Shown here in pieces: positions 16,951 to 25,842 of a DNA stretch of 33,310 bases. This DNA is from Baffinella frigidus (taxonomy: Eukaryota; Cryptophyceae; Cryptomonadales; Baffinellaceae). The notes under the pieces are model-generated. The model saw only the letters and a program-made list of their open reading frames with translations, was not told the DNA's origin and searched no databases. The position numbers and the translations under genes were made by a program. The stretch is from positions 95,903 to 129,212 of the forward strand of contig MU647381.1 in NCBI GenBank assembly GCA_026770585.1. The letters run 5' to 3'. Each line of letters starts with the position of its first letter. Position 1 is the first letter of the stretch.

Positions 16951-17018
16951 CTAAACCCTAAAACCAAAACCCGCACGGCAAACCAGCTCTGCGAGACCAG
17001 ACCATAAACCCTACCCCC

Positions 17019-17123
17019 TATCCCTTAAGTGACCAGTAGGCTCATACGACCTACCGTAGGGCCCTAGGACCTGCCTAGGACCTCTTGGCTGTCAAAGTTG
17101 ACCGGCTGGCCACTTAAGGGATA
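17019..17123. mobile_element. Family P element
   Basis: TATCCCTTAAGTGACCAG to CTGGCCACTTAAGGGATA. A very clean copy with core CCTACCGTAGGGCCCTAGG. Confidence 0.85.
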
Positions 17124-17136
17124 GGCGGACACCCTG

Positions 17137-17253
17137 CAGGTGCACCTTGCTCATAAGAAACTGCCGCCCCCATAGGACCGCCGTAGGGCCATAGGCACAG
17201 GCCTACTGTAGGGTCCTAGGGTGTGGAGTTTTCTTATGAGCGAGGTATCCCTG
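17137..17253. mobile_element. Family M element, diverged
   Basis: CAGGTGCACCTTGCTCATAA left end; ATCCCTG right end. It sits against the start of the CCCTAAA array. Confidence 0.75.
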
Positions 17254-18646
17254 TAAACCCTAAACCATAAACCATAAACCATAAACCATAAACCATAAAA
17301 CATAAACCCTAACCCATAAACCATAAACCATAAACCATAAACTCAAGACCCCGAGGCCCGTCCTACGAGGGAAGGTCCACCGCCCTCAAACCTAAAGCCT
17401 AAAGCCTAAAGCCCAAACCCCAAACCCCAAACCCCAAACCCCAAACCCCAAATCCCAAACCCCAAACCCCAAACCCCAAACCCCAAACCCTAAACTCTGA
17501 AGCCTGAACCCTACACCCTGAACCCTAGACTTTAAACTCTAAACCTAAACCCTAAATCCGAAACCCTAAGCCCTAAGCCCTGAACCCTGAACCCGAAACC
17601 CTAAGCCCTAAACCCTAAACCCTAAGCCCCAAACCCTGAACCCAAAACCCCAAACCCTAAACTCTAAACCCTAAACCCTAAACCCTAGACCCTAGACCTT
17701 GAACCCTTAAACCCTAAACCTTAAACCCTAAACCCGAAACCCTAAACCCGAAACCCTAAGCCCCAAACCCTAAACCCCAAACCCTAAACCTTAAACCCTA
17801 AACCCTAAACTCTAAACCCTAAACCCAAAACCTTAAAACCTTAAACCCTGAACCTTAAACCCTAAACCCCAAACCCCAAACCCCAAACCCCAAACCCCAA
17901 ACCCCAAACCCCAAACCCCAAACCCCAAACCCTAAACTCTGAAGCCTGGACCCTACACCCTGAACCCTAGACTTTGAACCCTGAACCTAAACCCTAAATC
18001 CGAAACCCTAAGCCCTAAGCCCTGAACCCTGCACCCTAAACCCTAAGTCCTAAACCCTAGACCCTAAGCCCCAAACCCTAAACCCCAAACCCCAAACCCT
18101 AAACCCTAAACCCCAAACCCTAAACCCTAAACCCTAAACCCTAAACCGTAAAACCTTAAACCCTCATTTTAAACCCTAAACCCTAAACCCTAAACCTAAA
18201 CCCTAAACCCCAAACCCCCAAACCCTAAGCTCTGAACCCTACACCCTATACCCTAACCCATAGACTCTAAAGCCTCAAGCCTCAAGCCTAAACACTAAAC
18301 CCTGACCTCTACACTCTAAACCCTACGGACTACAACCTCACCCATAAACCCTGAGCCCTAAACCCTAAACATCATATTCCAAAACCCTGAACCCTTGACC
18401 CTTCACCCTTGACCCTGATTCCTGAACCCTAAACTTATCCGGGGATATCATTTTATTTGAATGAAAACCACACAGAAGGCTCATACCAGTAATTGTAAAT
18501 TACTCATACTAGTAATTGCATTTATGTAGTAAATTGCGTCGCCCATTTTCATTCAATTCAATTGTTGTCCGGGAAGAAAACCCTAAACTCAAACCCTAAA
18601 CCCTAAACCCTAAACCCAAAACCCTAAACCCAAAACCCTAAACCCT
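17254..18646. repeat. Large degenerate telomere-type array (CCCTAAA orientation)
   Basis: About 1.4 kb of 7-mer variants in homogeneous blocks: CCATAAA (17262-17340), CCTAAAG (17390-17412), CCCCAAA (17413-17480 and 17863-17930), otherwise CCCTAAA mixed with CCTGAAC and CCTAAGC. A segment from about 17410 to 17590 is repeated 442 bp later. A unique 50-bp patch lies at 17342-17392, and a foldback insertion at 18435-18575. Confidence 0.9.
18435..18575. mobile_element. Foldback related to family G, inside the CCCTAAA array
   Basis: The left end TTATCCGGGGATATCATTTT and a right end with ATTGTTGTCCGGG are imperfectly inverted, around AT-rich AATTACT/AGTAATT repeats. Resembles 30219-30365 in its TTATCCGGGG terminus. 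Confidence 0.5.
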
Positions 18647-18647
18647 A

Positions 18648-18765
18648 CAGGGGTACCTCGCTCATAAGAAACTGCCGCCTCCTAGGACCCTACAGTAGGC
18701 CTATGCCTGGGGCCCTACGGTGGTCCTAGGGGCGGGGGCTGTTTCTTCTGAGCGAGGTACCCCTG
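18648..18765. mobile_element. Family M element at the array edge
   Basis: A complete copy with TA flanks; the left flank is the last CCCTAAA unit and the right flank is element D. Confidence 0.85.
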
Positions 18766-18767
18766 TA

Positions 18768-19500
18768 AAGCCGTTTTTTTTGGCCTGATCCAAATAACCT
18801 GTACAAACGGTCATCTCAAATAAAGGAGCCTGCATTTTTTTTTCAGGCTCCAGGCCGGGGGGGAGGGGGAGGGGAGGGTCAGTTGGGGTGCGGGGAGTGG
18901 GGGGGTGCCATCGGGGGGCGCCTGGGCTGGACGCCTGACGACGAAAAATGAAAATGAAAAAAAATGTAGAGCAAAAAGACTTAAAATTGCAAGGGGCCTT
19001 AACAATTTTAAGTCTTTTTCAAAATCGTTTCCGGCCAGATAAAAATTTGGGCCTAAGGGACACTGTAAGGATTTCCGGCCAGATATAGAGAGAGATTCAA
19101 GATCACGTCGGAGAAGTCTCCAAACCCCAAACCCACGGCACCAAACAAATCAGGGATGTTTTTGTCCGCCTCGGATGGGTGTGGGCCGCCATCCTGTGTG
19201 TGAGAGAGAGATTGATAATTTATCTTAGAGCCACACTGGTGTATTTCGTGAGAACCGCACCAATTGGGCCAAGGGGATCCAGTACAGGGGTACCTCGCTC
19301 AGAGAGAGAGATTGATAATTTATTGCCAAACAACCAGCGTCAGCGCCGCACATGCTCGACGCATTGTGCCACTTACTGTACCCCGTGTCGGCTGATCATA
19401 AAAGCATTTTCCGGATGGATTCTAACTCCACCTCCTACCGGCCAGATATAATTTTTTGAGATGACCGTTTTTCAGATCAGTCCGCTGAAAAACCCGGCTG
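18768..19500. mobile_element. Element D: about 730 bp with imperfect terminal inverted repeats
   Basis: Left end AAGCCGTTTTTTTTGGCCTG and right end, read inverted, CAGCCGGGTTTTTCAGCGG. Inner ACGGTCATCTCAAA (18807) pairs with TTTGAGATGACCGT (19455). TA lies on both sides. Inside are a hairpin AAAAAGACTTAAAATTG/inverse (18972-19020), a G-rich run (18855-18905), a family N copy and a small M fragment (19284-19300). A right-end fragment recurs at 26334-26372. No transposase ORF found. Confidence 0.5.
19305..19445 (+). repeat. Family N dispersed repeat, copy 2
   Basis: GAGATTGATAATTTATTGCC, CAGCGTCAGCGCCGCACATG, CCACTTACTGTACCCCGTG, matching the inverse of 8337-8510; its first 20 bases also occur at 19205-19225. 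Confidence 0.65.
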
Positions 19501-19557
19501 TAAACCCTCTGTTGGTTGGTTGTTGCAGAACAGTGTCAGGCTATCCTCGGTGGGTCT

Positions 19558-19858
19558 AGGATTCAGGATTTAGGGCTTAGGGTGCATTTGAAAGGTTAAG
19601 GGTTCAAGGTTTAGGGTTTAGGGTTTAGGGTTTAGGGTTTGGTGTTAAGGGTTCAAGTTTTTCAGGTTTAGGGTTTAGGGTTTAGAGTTCAGGCTTTAGT
19701 GTTTAGTGATTAGTGTTTAGTGTTTCGGGTTTAGGGTTTGTGTTGTAGGGTTTAGGGTTTAAGGTTTCGGGTTTAGGGTTTCGGGTTTCGGGTTTAGGGT
19801 TAAGGGTTTAGGGTTTAGGGTTTAGGGTTTAGGGTTTAGGGTTTAGGGTTTATGGTGT
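19558..19858. repeat. Telomere-type array (TTTAGGG orientation)
   Basis: About 300 bp of TTTAGGG and variants (TTTCGGG, TTTAGTG, TTAAGGG), opposite in direction to 17254-18646. Element D lies between the two. Confidence 0.9.
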
Positions 19859-19870
19859 AGGAATAAAACT

Positions 19871-19984
19871 CAGGCAGAGCTCATACGAAATTGCCACCCC
19901 CCTAGGACCACCATAGTGCCCTAGGCACAAGCCTACTGCAGGGTCCTGGGGGGGGGGGCGTTTCTTATGAGCGAGGTACCCCTG
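19871..19984. mobile_element. Family M element with degraded left end
   Basis: The left end has an altered CAGGCAGAGCTCATACGAAA; the right end is intact. Confidence 0.75.
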
Positions 19985-20006
19985 CAGAAGTTAAGTTCTG
20001 GTTTCT

Positions 20007-20110
20007 TATCTCTCAAGTGGCGGACGGGCGAATATTCGCCCTACCTCACCCTAGGCAGGTCCTAAGGCCTTACTGTAGGGCGTATGAGCCTACTCGCCAC
20101 TTCAGGGGTA
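20007..20110. mobile_element. Family P element
   Basis: TATCTCTCAAGTGGCGG to CGCCACTTCAGGGGTA, with an inner GGGCGAATATTCGCCC palindrome. Confidence 0.7.
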
Positions 20111-20140
20111 GCCGTGATACCCCTGTACTAAGGAGCCTAG

Positions 20141-20532
20141 TCTTGTGGTATAACCATCGCGGAATAGCCACGGGGTAAATTCAACCACATACAGCCGGAT
20201 GGAGGAGTCGGCTCCCTGAAGGAGCAAACTTGAGCTGGATTGTCTAACTGATCAGATGATCGGTTAACCAATCCGACTCTTCCCTTTTCTGGAACCCAGG
20301 GGAATGATAGGTCTATATCGATGAGACCAGGCTGATAAGTCTATCAAAATTTGTGGACCTACCAAACCTCTCCACCTTCTTCGTCGTTTAGTACATCTAC
20401 TCCAATCTTCGGGGAGCGTCCCTCGGAGACAGACTGAGCGGGGTATAACATGGACCGATCATTGTTTGGTAATGGCACGGGTTAGGCAATAACGGCGAAA
20501 CCTCTTTAATAAATTCAGTAATCAGTCATCAA
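20141..20532 (+). mobile_element. Family R repeat, copy 3 (5' truncated)
   Basis: Aligns with the 3' 390 bp of copies 1 and 2. Its short stem is CTGATC/GATCGG (20248-20253, 20258-20263), a U-G intermediate between the pairs of copies 1 and 2. It ends with CAGTAATCAGTCATCA. The missing 5' part fits incomplete reverse transcription. Confidence 0.6.
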
Positions 20533-20610
20533 TCTTGTTAAGTCAATTTAGGGGCAGGATTCTGAGTACCCCTGTGGCCAATCGTCTATGTACGAGAGTG
20601 ACGGTCCCTA

Positions 20611-20726
20611 CTAGGGTACCTCGCTCATAAGAAACTGCCCCCCCCATAGGACCGCCATAGGCCCTAGGCATAGGCCTACTTTAGGGTCCCAGGGGGGGGC
20701 GGTTTCTCATGAGCGAGGTACCCCTG
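20611..20726. mobile_element. Family M element
   Basis: A complete copy, TA flanks; its right TA is shared with the next P element. Confidence 0.8.
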
Positions 20727-20840
20727 TAACCCTTAAGTGGCCAGACGGTCAAATTTGACCACCAAGAGGTCCTAGGCAGGTCCTAGGGCCCTACGGGCCC
20801 TACGGTAGGGCGTACGAGCCTACTGGCCACTTAAGGGATA
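20727..20840. mobile_element. Family P element
   Basis: TAACCCTTAAGTGGCC to GGCCACTTAAGGGATA, with a 10-bp duplication of CCCTACGGGC in the core. Confidence 0.8.
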
Positions 20841-20887
20841 GTCCCTGTAGGGATGATGTCTGTGCGCCTCAACCCCTTCTCGCGCTA

Positions 20888-21004
20888 CAGGGGTACCTTG
20901 CTCATAAGAAACCACCCACCCTTAGGACCCTGCAGTAGGGATATGCCCAGGGCCCTATGTTGGTTCTAGGGGGGTGGGCGTTTCTTATGAGCGAGGTACC
21001 CCTG
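20888..21004. mobile_element. Family M element
   Basis: A complete 117-bp copy with TA flanks. Confidence 0.85.
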
Positions 21005-21006
21005 TA

Positions 21007-21121
21007 TGCACAGGAGAGCCACCTCCCTGGCCGTCGTAAGTCAATTCAGTACCGCGGACGGGGAAAGCGCACGCGAAAGTGGCCGGTTCGTGGTACAAAT
21101 AATAGAAAGACGTGTCTCGAC
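21007..21121 (-). repeat. Family Y dispersed repeat, copy 2
   Basis: Minus strand reads SFYYLYHEPATFACAFPVRG without a stop. Abuts the M element at 21004. Confidence 0.65.
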
Positions 21122-21267
21122 GCACGCCGAGATCCTCTGCACCGGGGGGCCTGAATCTGAGCCTCACTCTTGAGGAGATGGGATCAATCTACGGATAAGC
21201 TCCCCGATCCAACCCACTTACGCGAGGGCTGGACCCTCCAAGATGCCCTTTAGCCGGTTTCTGCCGC

Positions 21268-21390
21268 GATCCTCTGCACCGGGGGGCCTGAATGTGATCC
21301 GAAAGGACGCATGGCTTCTCTGCAGAACCAGTTCCGGTGTCCGCCTATGTTGGGAGCTCGAACAACCTAAAGGACCTAAAGGGCGGACAT
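21268..21390 (+). repeat. Family S, B subfamily, complete
   Basis: GATCCTCTGCACCGGGGGGC, GTGATCCGAAAGGACGC, TCTCTGCAGAACCAGTTCCG, GTTGGGAGCTCGAACAACC, ACCTAAAGG. A 5' fragment also lies at 21129-21155. Confidence 0.75.
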
Positions 21391-21432
21391 CGACACTCTC
21401 CCGTATCAAAACTCCTACAGGGGTATCTGGGC

Positions 21433-21538
21433 TATCCCTTAAGTAGCAAGGGGGTCAATTTTTGACCCCCAGGAGGTCCTAGGCAGGTCCTAGGGCCCTA
21501 CGGTAGGGCGTATGCGCCTACTCGCCACTTCAGGGATA
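21433..21538. mobile_element. Family P element
   Basis: TATCCCTTAAGTAGC to GCCACTTCAGGGATA; the inner GGGGGTCAATTTTTGACCCCC is a hairpin. Confidence 0.8.
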
Positions 21539-21571
21539 AGAACACGGGTGCTCCGACATCGGTAAGTTTAA

Positions 21572-21646
21572 GTTTTCTTAAATTAGTACCAGAGGTTTGA
21601 CTAAACGCAAGATCTAGTCAACCCTCCGATACTAAATTCAGAAAAC
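21572..21646. repeat. Imperfect hairpin with about 33-bp arms
   Basis: GTTTTCTTAAATTAGTACC with AGAGGTTTGACTA pairs with TAGTCAACCCTCCGATACTA and ATTCAGAAAAC. A short foldback. Confidence 0.6.
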
Positions 21647-21707
21647 GGGGGGCCCAAATCTGGTCTGTGTTCTTAAGTTTTGGTTTCTTGGCCCAAATAC
21701 CCCTGTA

Positions 21708-21824
21708 CAGGGGTACCTCGCTCATAAGAAATTGCCTGCCCCTAGGACCCTACAGTAGGACTATGCCTAGGGCCTTATGGTGGTCCTAGGGGGGCGACGG
21801 TTTCTTATGAGCGAGGTACCCCTG
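21708..21824. mobile_element. Family M element
   Basis: A complete copy, TA flanks; preceded by a decayed M right end (about 21678-21706). Confidence 0.85.
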
Positions 21825-21985
21825 TACATCTAGCACCCTGTAAGCGGACTATCCTCAAGTTGACATGCTGGGTCTATGCTGCAAATCTGTCAACTTTGGA
21901 GGAAAAGAGCCCGGGCGCACCAAATTGGCCAAATAGACTGAGTCAGAGCTAGGACTCTATCGATAGAAAGTCTTTTTCTCCCTGT
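21825..21985. other. Unassigned spacer
   Basis: Contains a small inverted repeat AAGTTGACA/TGTCAACTT (21857-21896). No gene. Confidence 0.35.
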
Positions 21986-21987
21986 TA

Positions 21988-22092
21988 CAGGGGTACCTCG
22001 CTCATAAGAAACGACCCCCCCCCTAGGACCACCATAGGGCCCTACTGTAGGGTCCTAGGGGGTGGCGGTTTCTTATGAGCGAGGTACCCCTT
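21988..22092. mobile_element. Family M element with a 12-bp internal deletion
   Basis: Both arms are present, but the centre goes straight from GGGCCCTA to CTGTAGGG. Confidence 0.8.
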
Positions 22093-22128
22093 TAGTCGCC
22101 CCCCCACCACGCCAGAGTCTAGGACGCG

Positions 22129-22242
22129 GTCCTTTGTACAGGGGGGCTTGATGTGATCCAAAAGGAAGCATGACCTTTCTACAGAACAAGTTCCGGTGTC
22201 CACCCATGGTGGGAGCTCGAAGAACCTAAAGGACCTAAAGGG
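22129..22242 (+). repeat. Family S, B subfamily, complete
   Basis: GTACAGGGGGGCTTGATGTG, CCAAAAGGAAGCATGACC, CAAGTTCCGGTGTCCACCC, ACCTAAAGGACCTAAAGGG. Confidence 0.75.
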
Positions 22243-22346
22243 AAAAGTCAATTTCCCCTCAAGGCAGTGGTTTTCAAAAGTCAAAAACCGTACCCTGGTA
22301 CGGTTTCAATTGAACCTCCCCCCTCCAACACTCTGGTGTGGCCGTA

Positions 22347-22630
22347 CAGGGGTACCTCGCTCATCAGAAACTGCACCCCCCCTAGGACCACCATAGGGCC
22401 CTAGGCATAGGGCTACATGTAACCTAAGGAGGTTTTGGTCGGTCTGGCACTGTTGATCTACCCATGTAGAGAGAGTGTGAATACATCACACTACCAACCA
22501 CATCCAAGCACGGTGCTGCTCCCCGTTGTGCCACACACCAAGTTGGTCTCGCCGGAGCCTTGAGATAAATGTACAGTAGGTGAAGTAGGGTCCCAGGGGG
22601 GGGCGTTTTCTTGGGAGCGAGGTACCCCTG
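22347..22630. mobile_element. Family M element carrying about 150 bp of foreign sequence
   Basis: The left half (to 22416, GGGCTAC) and the right half (from about 22568, GTAGGGTCCC) are separated by unrelated sequence with no family assignment and no clean target duplication. Confidence 0.6.
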
Positions 22631-22738
22631 TAGCTCTCAGAGACGCGGGCATAGATGCTCTCCCGTACTCAGGAGCCTCATCTTCTTAAGTCAATTTAGG
22701 GGCAGGATCCCGAGTTAAAGGAGTTCCCCGGCGGGCTA

Positions 22739-23041
22739 CAGAAGTACCTCGCTCATAAAAAAACGCCCCCTCCTAGGACCCTACAGTAGGCCTATGCTCA
22801 TATGCGGAAATGATATAAAAATATTGTTTTTGGCCACGCGTAAAGTCGATCCTGCCCTTGAAAACAAACCTCTTTTGGCGTGTTTTGTTTTGTTACGCCA
22901 AAAGAGGTTTGTTTTCAAGGGCAGAATCAACTTTACGCGTGGCCAAAAACAATATTTTTATATCGTTTCCGCATATGAATGCCCAGGGCCCTATGGTGGT
23001 CCTAGGGGGGGGGGCAGTTTCTGATGAGCGAGGTACCCCTG
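22739..23041. mobile_element. Family M element split by a large hairpin element
   Basis: The left half ends CCTATGC; the right half resumes ATGCCCAGGGCCC. The break is the hairpin at 22798-22978. Confidence 0.8.
22798..22978. mobile_element. 181-bp hairpin element with about 80-bp arms and ATGC target duplication
   Basis: TCATATGCGG begins the element and its exact inverse CCGCATATGA ends it. The arms (AAAAATATTGTTTTTGGCC, ACGCGTAAAGT, TGAAAACAAACCTC) match with few mismatches around a roughly 17-bp loop. ATGC flanks both sides (22794-22797, 22979-22982). No coding capacity. Single copy here. Confidence 0.8.
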
Positions 23042-23266
23042 TATGTACGAGAGCGAAGGTCCTCAGTGCTAGCTGCGATGACACATGCTGCACTTGGCCA
23101 ATTTTTACTGAGCGCTTTCAACACCTTACAGCTGCGCGGCATCCACACTTGCTTAAGTTTACACCGACCAGTTTCGCCTCGCCAGGAATACTTGATCTTC
23201 ATCCCTCACGTCTCTCCCGGCCAGGACCCGTGTGTCGATTGGCCAGCGCCCGAGTTAACCCATTCG

Positions 23267-23914
23267 TCACCCCACCAACCCAGCCTCGACCGCCCCGGTC
23301 CGCGAGGTTTTGAGAGCCTCGACGTTCTCCTCGATGTTGCTGCAGGGCCCTCGTTGAGAGGCAGGATCGCAGGAAGCTTCCATGAGATCGAACATGCGCC
23401 GCACGCCGATGTTTGAAGGTCCCCGCACGAAGTCGCTGGCGCTCGTTGTGCAGAGGCTCGCCGGATCGTGGTGGTGCGTTGCCGGATGCTGGTGAGGAGA
23501 GGCGGCGTGATCGTCGTGTGCGCTGCTCGCGCTTGCCTCACTGTGTGCGCGGAGCTGGAGGCTGTAGAGGCGGAGGCGGATCACGAGTAGAACGTGCTCG
23601 GCATCGCTTGATGTGCTTGGGTTCGCTGGAGGGAAGGCGTGCTCGGGTTCGCTGGAGGGAAGGCGTGAGAACATCATCACTGTCGAGGCGTCGCTTGCTG
23701 CGCGCTGCTCGTGCAGATTGCGTCCCATTGGGTCGCTGCGTGAGGGCATGCAGAGTACCTCTCTACTCGTTCTTGGAGACAGATGAATGCCCTTTGGCCC
23801 CCTTGTCCTGAACCAAACTACGTCTGTGTCTTTCAATTGTCGGCGACCCCATCGTCGACCGAGAAATGCACAAACAAACAACCTTGGAAGGGGACTGTCA
23901 CGTTCCGCGTCCAT
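23267..23914 (-). CDS. Doubtful hypothetical protein (about 215 residues)
   Basis: An ATG-initiated minus-strand ORF. The C-terminal part is the most protein-like (DFVRGPSNIGVRRMFDLMEA, then NIEENVEALKTSRTG), with mostly G/C third positions. A His-rich patch (SPHQHPATHHHDP) lies in the middle. A 26-bp tandem duplication at about 23630-23682 (GTTCGCTGGAGGGAAGGC) is not a multiple of three, so the same DNA is read in two frames, which argues against a fully functional gene. No domain recognised. It may be a 3' exon joined by chance to upstream sequence. Confidence 0.3.
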   Translation of the reverse strand: MDAERDSPLPRLFVCAFLGRRWGRRQLKDTDVVWFRTRGPKGIHLSPRTSREVLCMPSRSDPMGRNLHEQRAASDASTVMMFSRLPSSEPEHAFPPANPSTSSDAEHVLLVIRLRLYSLQLRAHSEASASSAHDDHAASPHQHPATHHHDPASLCTTSASDFVRGPSNIGVRRMFDLMEASCDPASQRGPCSNIEENVEALKTSRTGAVEAGLVG

Positions 23915-23999
23915 CTACACCCAACACTCTCAAATTGTGGTCGAAGGGGTGTGTCGAGACGCCTCCCTCGTGACCTTAACGTTGCGGTCACGCTTTGAA

Positions 24000-24562
24000 A
24001 TCCAGCACCTGAATAGATTTAATTTCGGGAAGTGTCCATCAAAAAGATTCATGGTACAAACCCAGCTATTTTAAAGCCCTAAAAGTACGAACGGCTCTGG
24101 AGAAGTCAGCATTCGGTTTGTCACATGGTTTGTCACATTAGAAAAAAGTCAAAACGAGAATCGCCCGTGGGACTATTTTAAAGTATTTTAAATGTGGGGT
24201 TGTAAAATTTAGTACCAGTCACGGGCAGGTTTGGACACATGTCTCAAGGTATCTTCAGATACGTGACCAAACGCCCCTATTTGTTTGAAAATTACTACAC
24301 ATCTTTTCCCCCTTCACTTGTAAAAGAATCCCTGTTTTAAAATAGTCCCACTTCCAGCCTCGAGTGGAACTTTCGGTGCAGATGACGAGATCGAGAGAGA
24401 TCCAAAACAAGCCAGTCAAATTCCTTTCAGATCACGCGCCGCGTCCATCAAAGGCCTCAAATTGTATGTACAGGTTAGTATCGAGGCAAGGGGTATTTTT
24501 GGCAAATAATCTCCCCGGAAAGAGGCATTTTTAGCAACAAATCTCCGCGACCCTCGTACGTA
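24000..24562. other. Unassigned stretch with an inverted repeat
   Basis: GTGGGACTATTTTAAA (24167-24182) is repeated inverted at 24336-24351, enclosing about 150 bp; this may be a decayed foldback. A direct TTTGTCACAT pair is at 24117-24138. No coding signal found. Confidence 0.4.
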
Positions 24563-24567
24563 ATGGT

Positions 24568-24614
24568 TTCCCGCCGACTTGGAGCGGTTCTGTCCCGCTC
24601 CAAGTCGGCGGGAA
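24568..24614. repeat. Strong hairpin, about 20-bp perfect stem
   Basis: TCCCGCCGACTTGGAGCGG (24569-24587), a 7-base loop, then its exact inverse (24595-24613). GC-rich in an AT-rich setting. No copy elsewhere in the window. Confidence 0.8.
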
Positions 24615-25000
24615 TCATTTTCTTGTTTGATTGACTTTACAAGTGTTTTTATCTGTTTTTTTGCGCCGCAGGCTGCCTGATTTAGGGGCGACATCTCGTA
24701 CAAATGCCGTTAATTCCCGAGAAACGGAAAACCCGCAATCGAAAGTCAATTGTTTCCACCTGAGAAACGTTCGGCCGCGATAAAATCACTTGTAAAGTCA
24801 CCGTAGATATCCCCTTGTTTACAAAGTCGATCGCAGAAGAATTTAATGACAAGCGTGATTGATGAAAAAGGAAAATCGATGGACGCGGAGCGTGACCTGA
24901 CTGGAGTGTTGATGGACGCTGATTGCTGATTGCTGACGCGGAGCGTGCCTCGGAAAATTTCCTTTTTTGGGACCCCCGAAAGGTTTGTCCTGACACGCAG

Positions 25001-25375
25001 CTGGCCAAGAAGACACTTCGACGGCAGATGAAGAACCTCTCGAGCAAACGCGTCGCGACCGCCAGCCGTGGGCGTCCATCCCGTAGGCCGTCCACCAACA
25101 AGGCGCCGTACAACGCGAACATTGAATTCGACATCGCTCTCCTCAAGGAGCTCCTCGCCATCATCACTGCGCTGCCCGCCTCCACGACCACCTCCCCGGA
25201 AGAGCAGCAGGCGCGGCGCGCGGCGAAGGTTCTCAAGATCCAGCAGCTCGCGCTCCTCGTCAAGACGCTGGACGTGCTGCCGTGCGTGCAGGTTCTGGCC
25301 GCGACGCTGAGCGTGCAGTCGCTCGCCGAGTACGAGGAGAAACGCGCCTTCGTCGAGCTCGCTGGCGCAGCATGA
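25001..25375 (+). CDS. Hypothetical helical, basic N-terminus protein (probable 3' exon)
   Basis: A plus-strand frame ending in TGA at 25373-25375. A T-rich tract and GACACGCAG acceptor-like site end at 25000, and the frame is open from 25001. If translation starts here, the first ATG is 25028 (MKNLSSKRV, about 115 residues). Third positions are strongly G/C, and the antisense ORFs are shadows. The N-terminus is basic with an AT-hook-like GRPSRRP. The rest is predicted helical (FDIALLKELLAIITALPA, EEQQARRAAKVLKIQQLA, EYEEKRAFVEL) with no signal peptide or clear membrane span. AATAAA lies 118 bp past the stop. Family unknown; coding status fairly sure. Confidence 0.55.
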   Translation: MAKKTLRRQMKNLSSKRVATASRGRPSRRPSTNKAPYNANIEFDIALLKELLAIITALPASTTTSPEEQQARRAAKVLKIQQLALLVKTLDVLPCVQVLAATLSVQSLAEYEEKRAFVELAGAA

Positions 25376-25493
25376 TCTCTCGCTCCCCGCACCATGAGCG
25401 GGCGCAAGTGCAACTTCACCAAGAAGTTCTAGTGGAGAGGGGGAGCGGTGCCAGAGCGCGGCGCGAGTGTGGTGATGTACATGGAGGATCTTG

Positions 25494-25499
25494 AATAAA
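25494..25499 (+). terminator. Possible polyadenylation signal
   Basis: AATAAA 118 bp downstream of the stop of the 25001-25375 frame. The position fits a 3' UTR, but use of this hexamer in the organism is unknown. Confidence 0.3.
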
Positions 25500-25842
25500 C
25501 GAACCTCAACCGCAAACGCGTCCTGCGTGTTCAAGCGCAAGCCTGCTTGCATAGGCGCTGGCCCAGGTGCTGTGGCAGCAGGAGCTGTGCGAGACCCGCT
25601 GGTTCTCCAGAGAGGATTCGCAAGGAAAAGAATGCTACGATCGACGAAGGTGTCGTGCAGTTACGGTCTGGCGTAAATGGTTAGTGGTTGTGCTGCCCCC
25701 AATCCCTGAGAAAATACGGACGCTATCTGGTGAAGCAAAGACGATTTTCGCGGAAATCTACACCGCACGAATCTTTTTCTTGCGGAGGTGGCGCAAACAG
25801 CCACACCGCTGTACGATGCTATGAAGAAGGTTGGCATGTCAG

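Noticed and set aside
19179-19451. 90-codon ORF in family N
   Set aside because: The frame is not shared with the 8337-8510 copy after small indels, so no protein is conserved.
24682-25552. Two minus-strand ORFs of 246 and 268 codons
   Set aside because: Antisense to the plus-strand frame at 25001-25375, which has the stronger G/C third-position pattern and natural composition; these are shadows rich in Arg, Ser and Cys.
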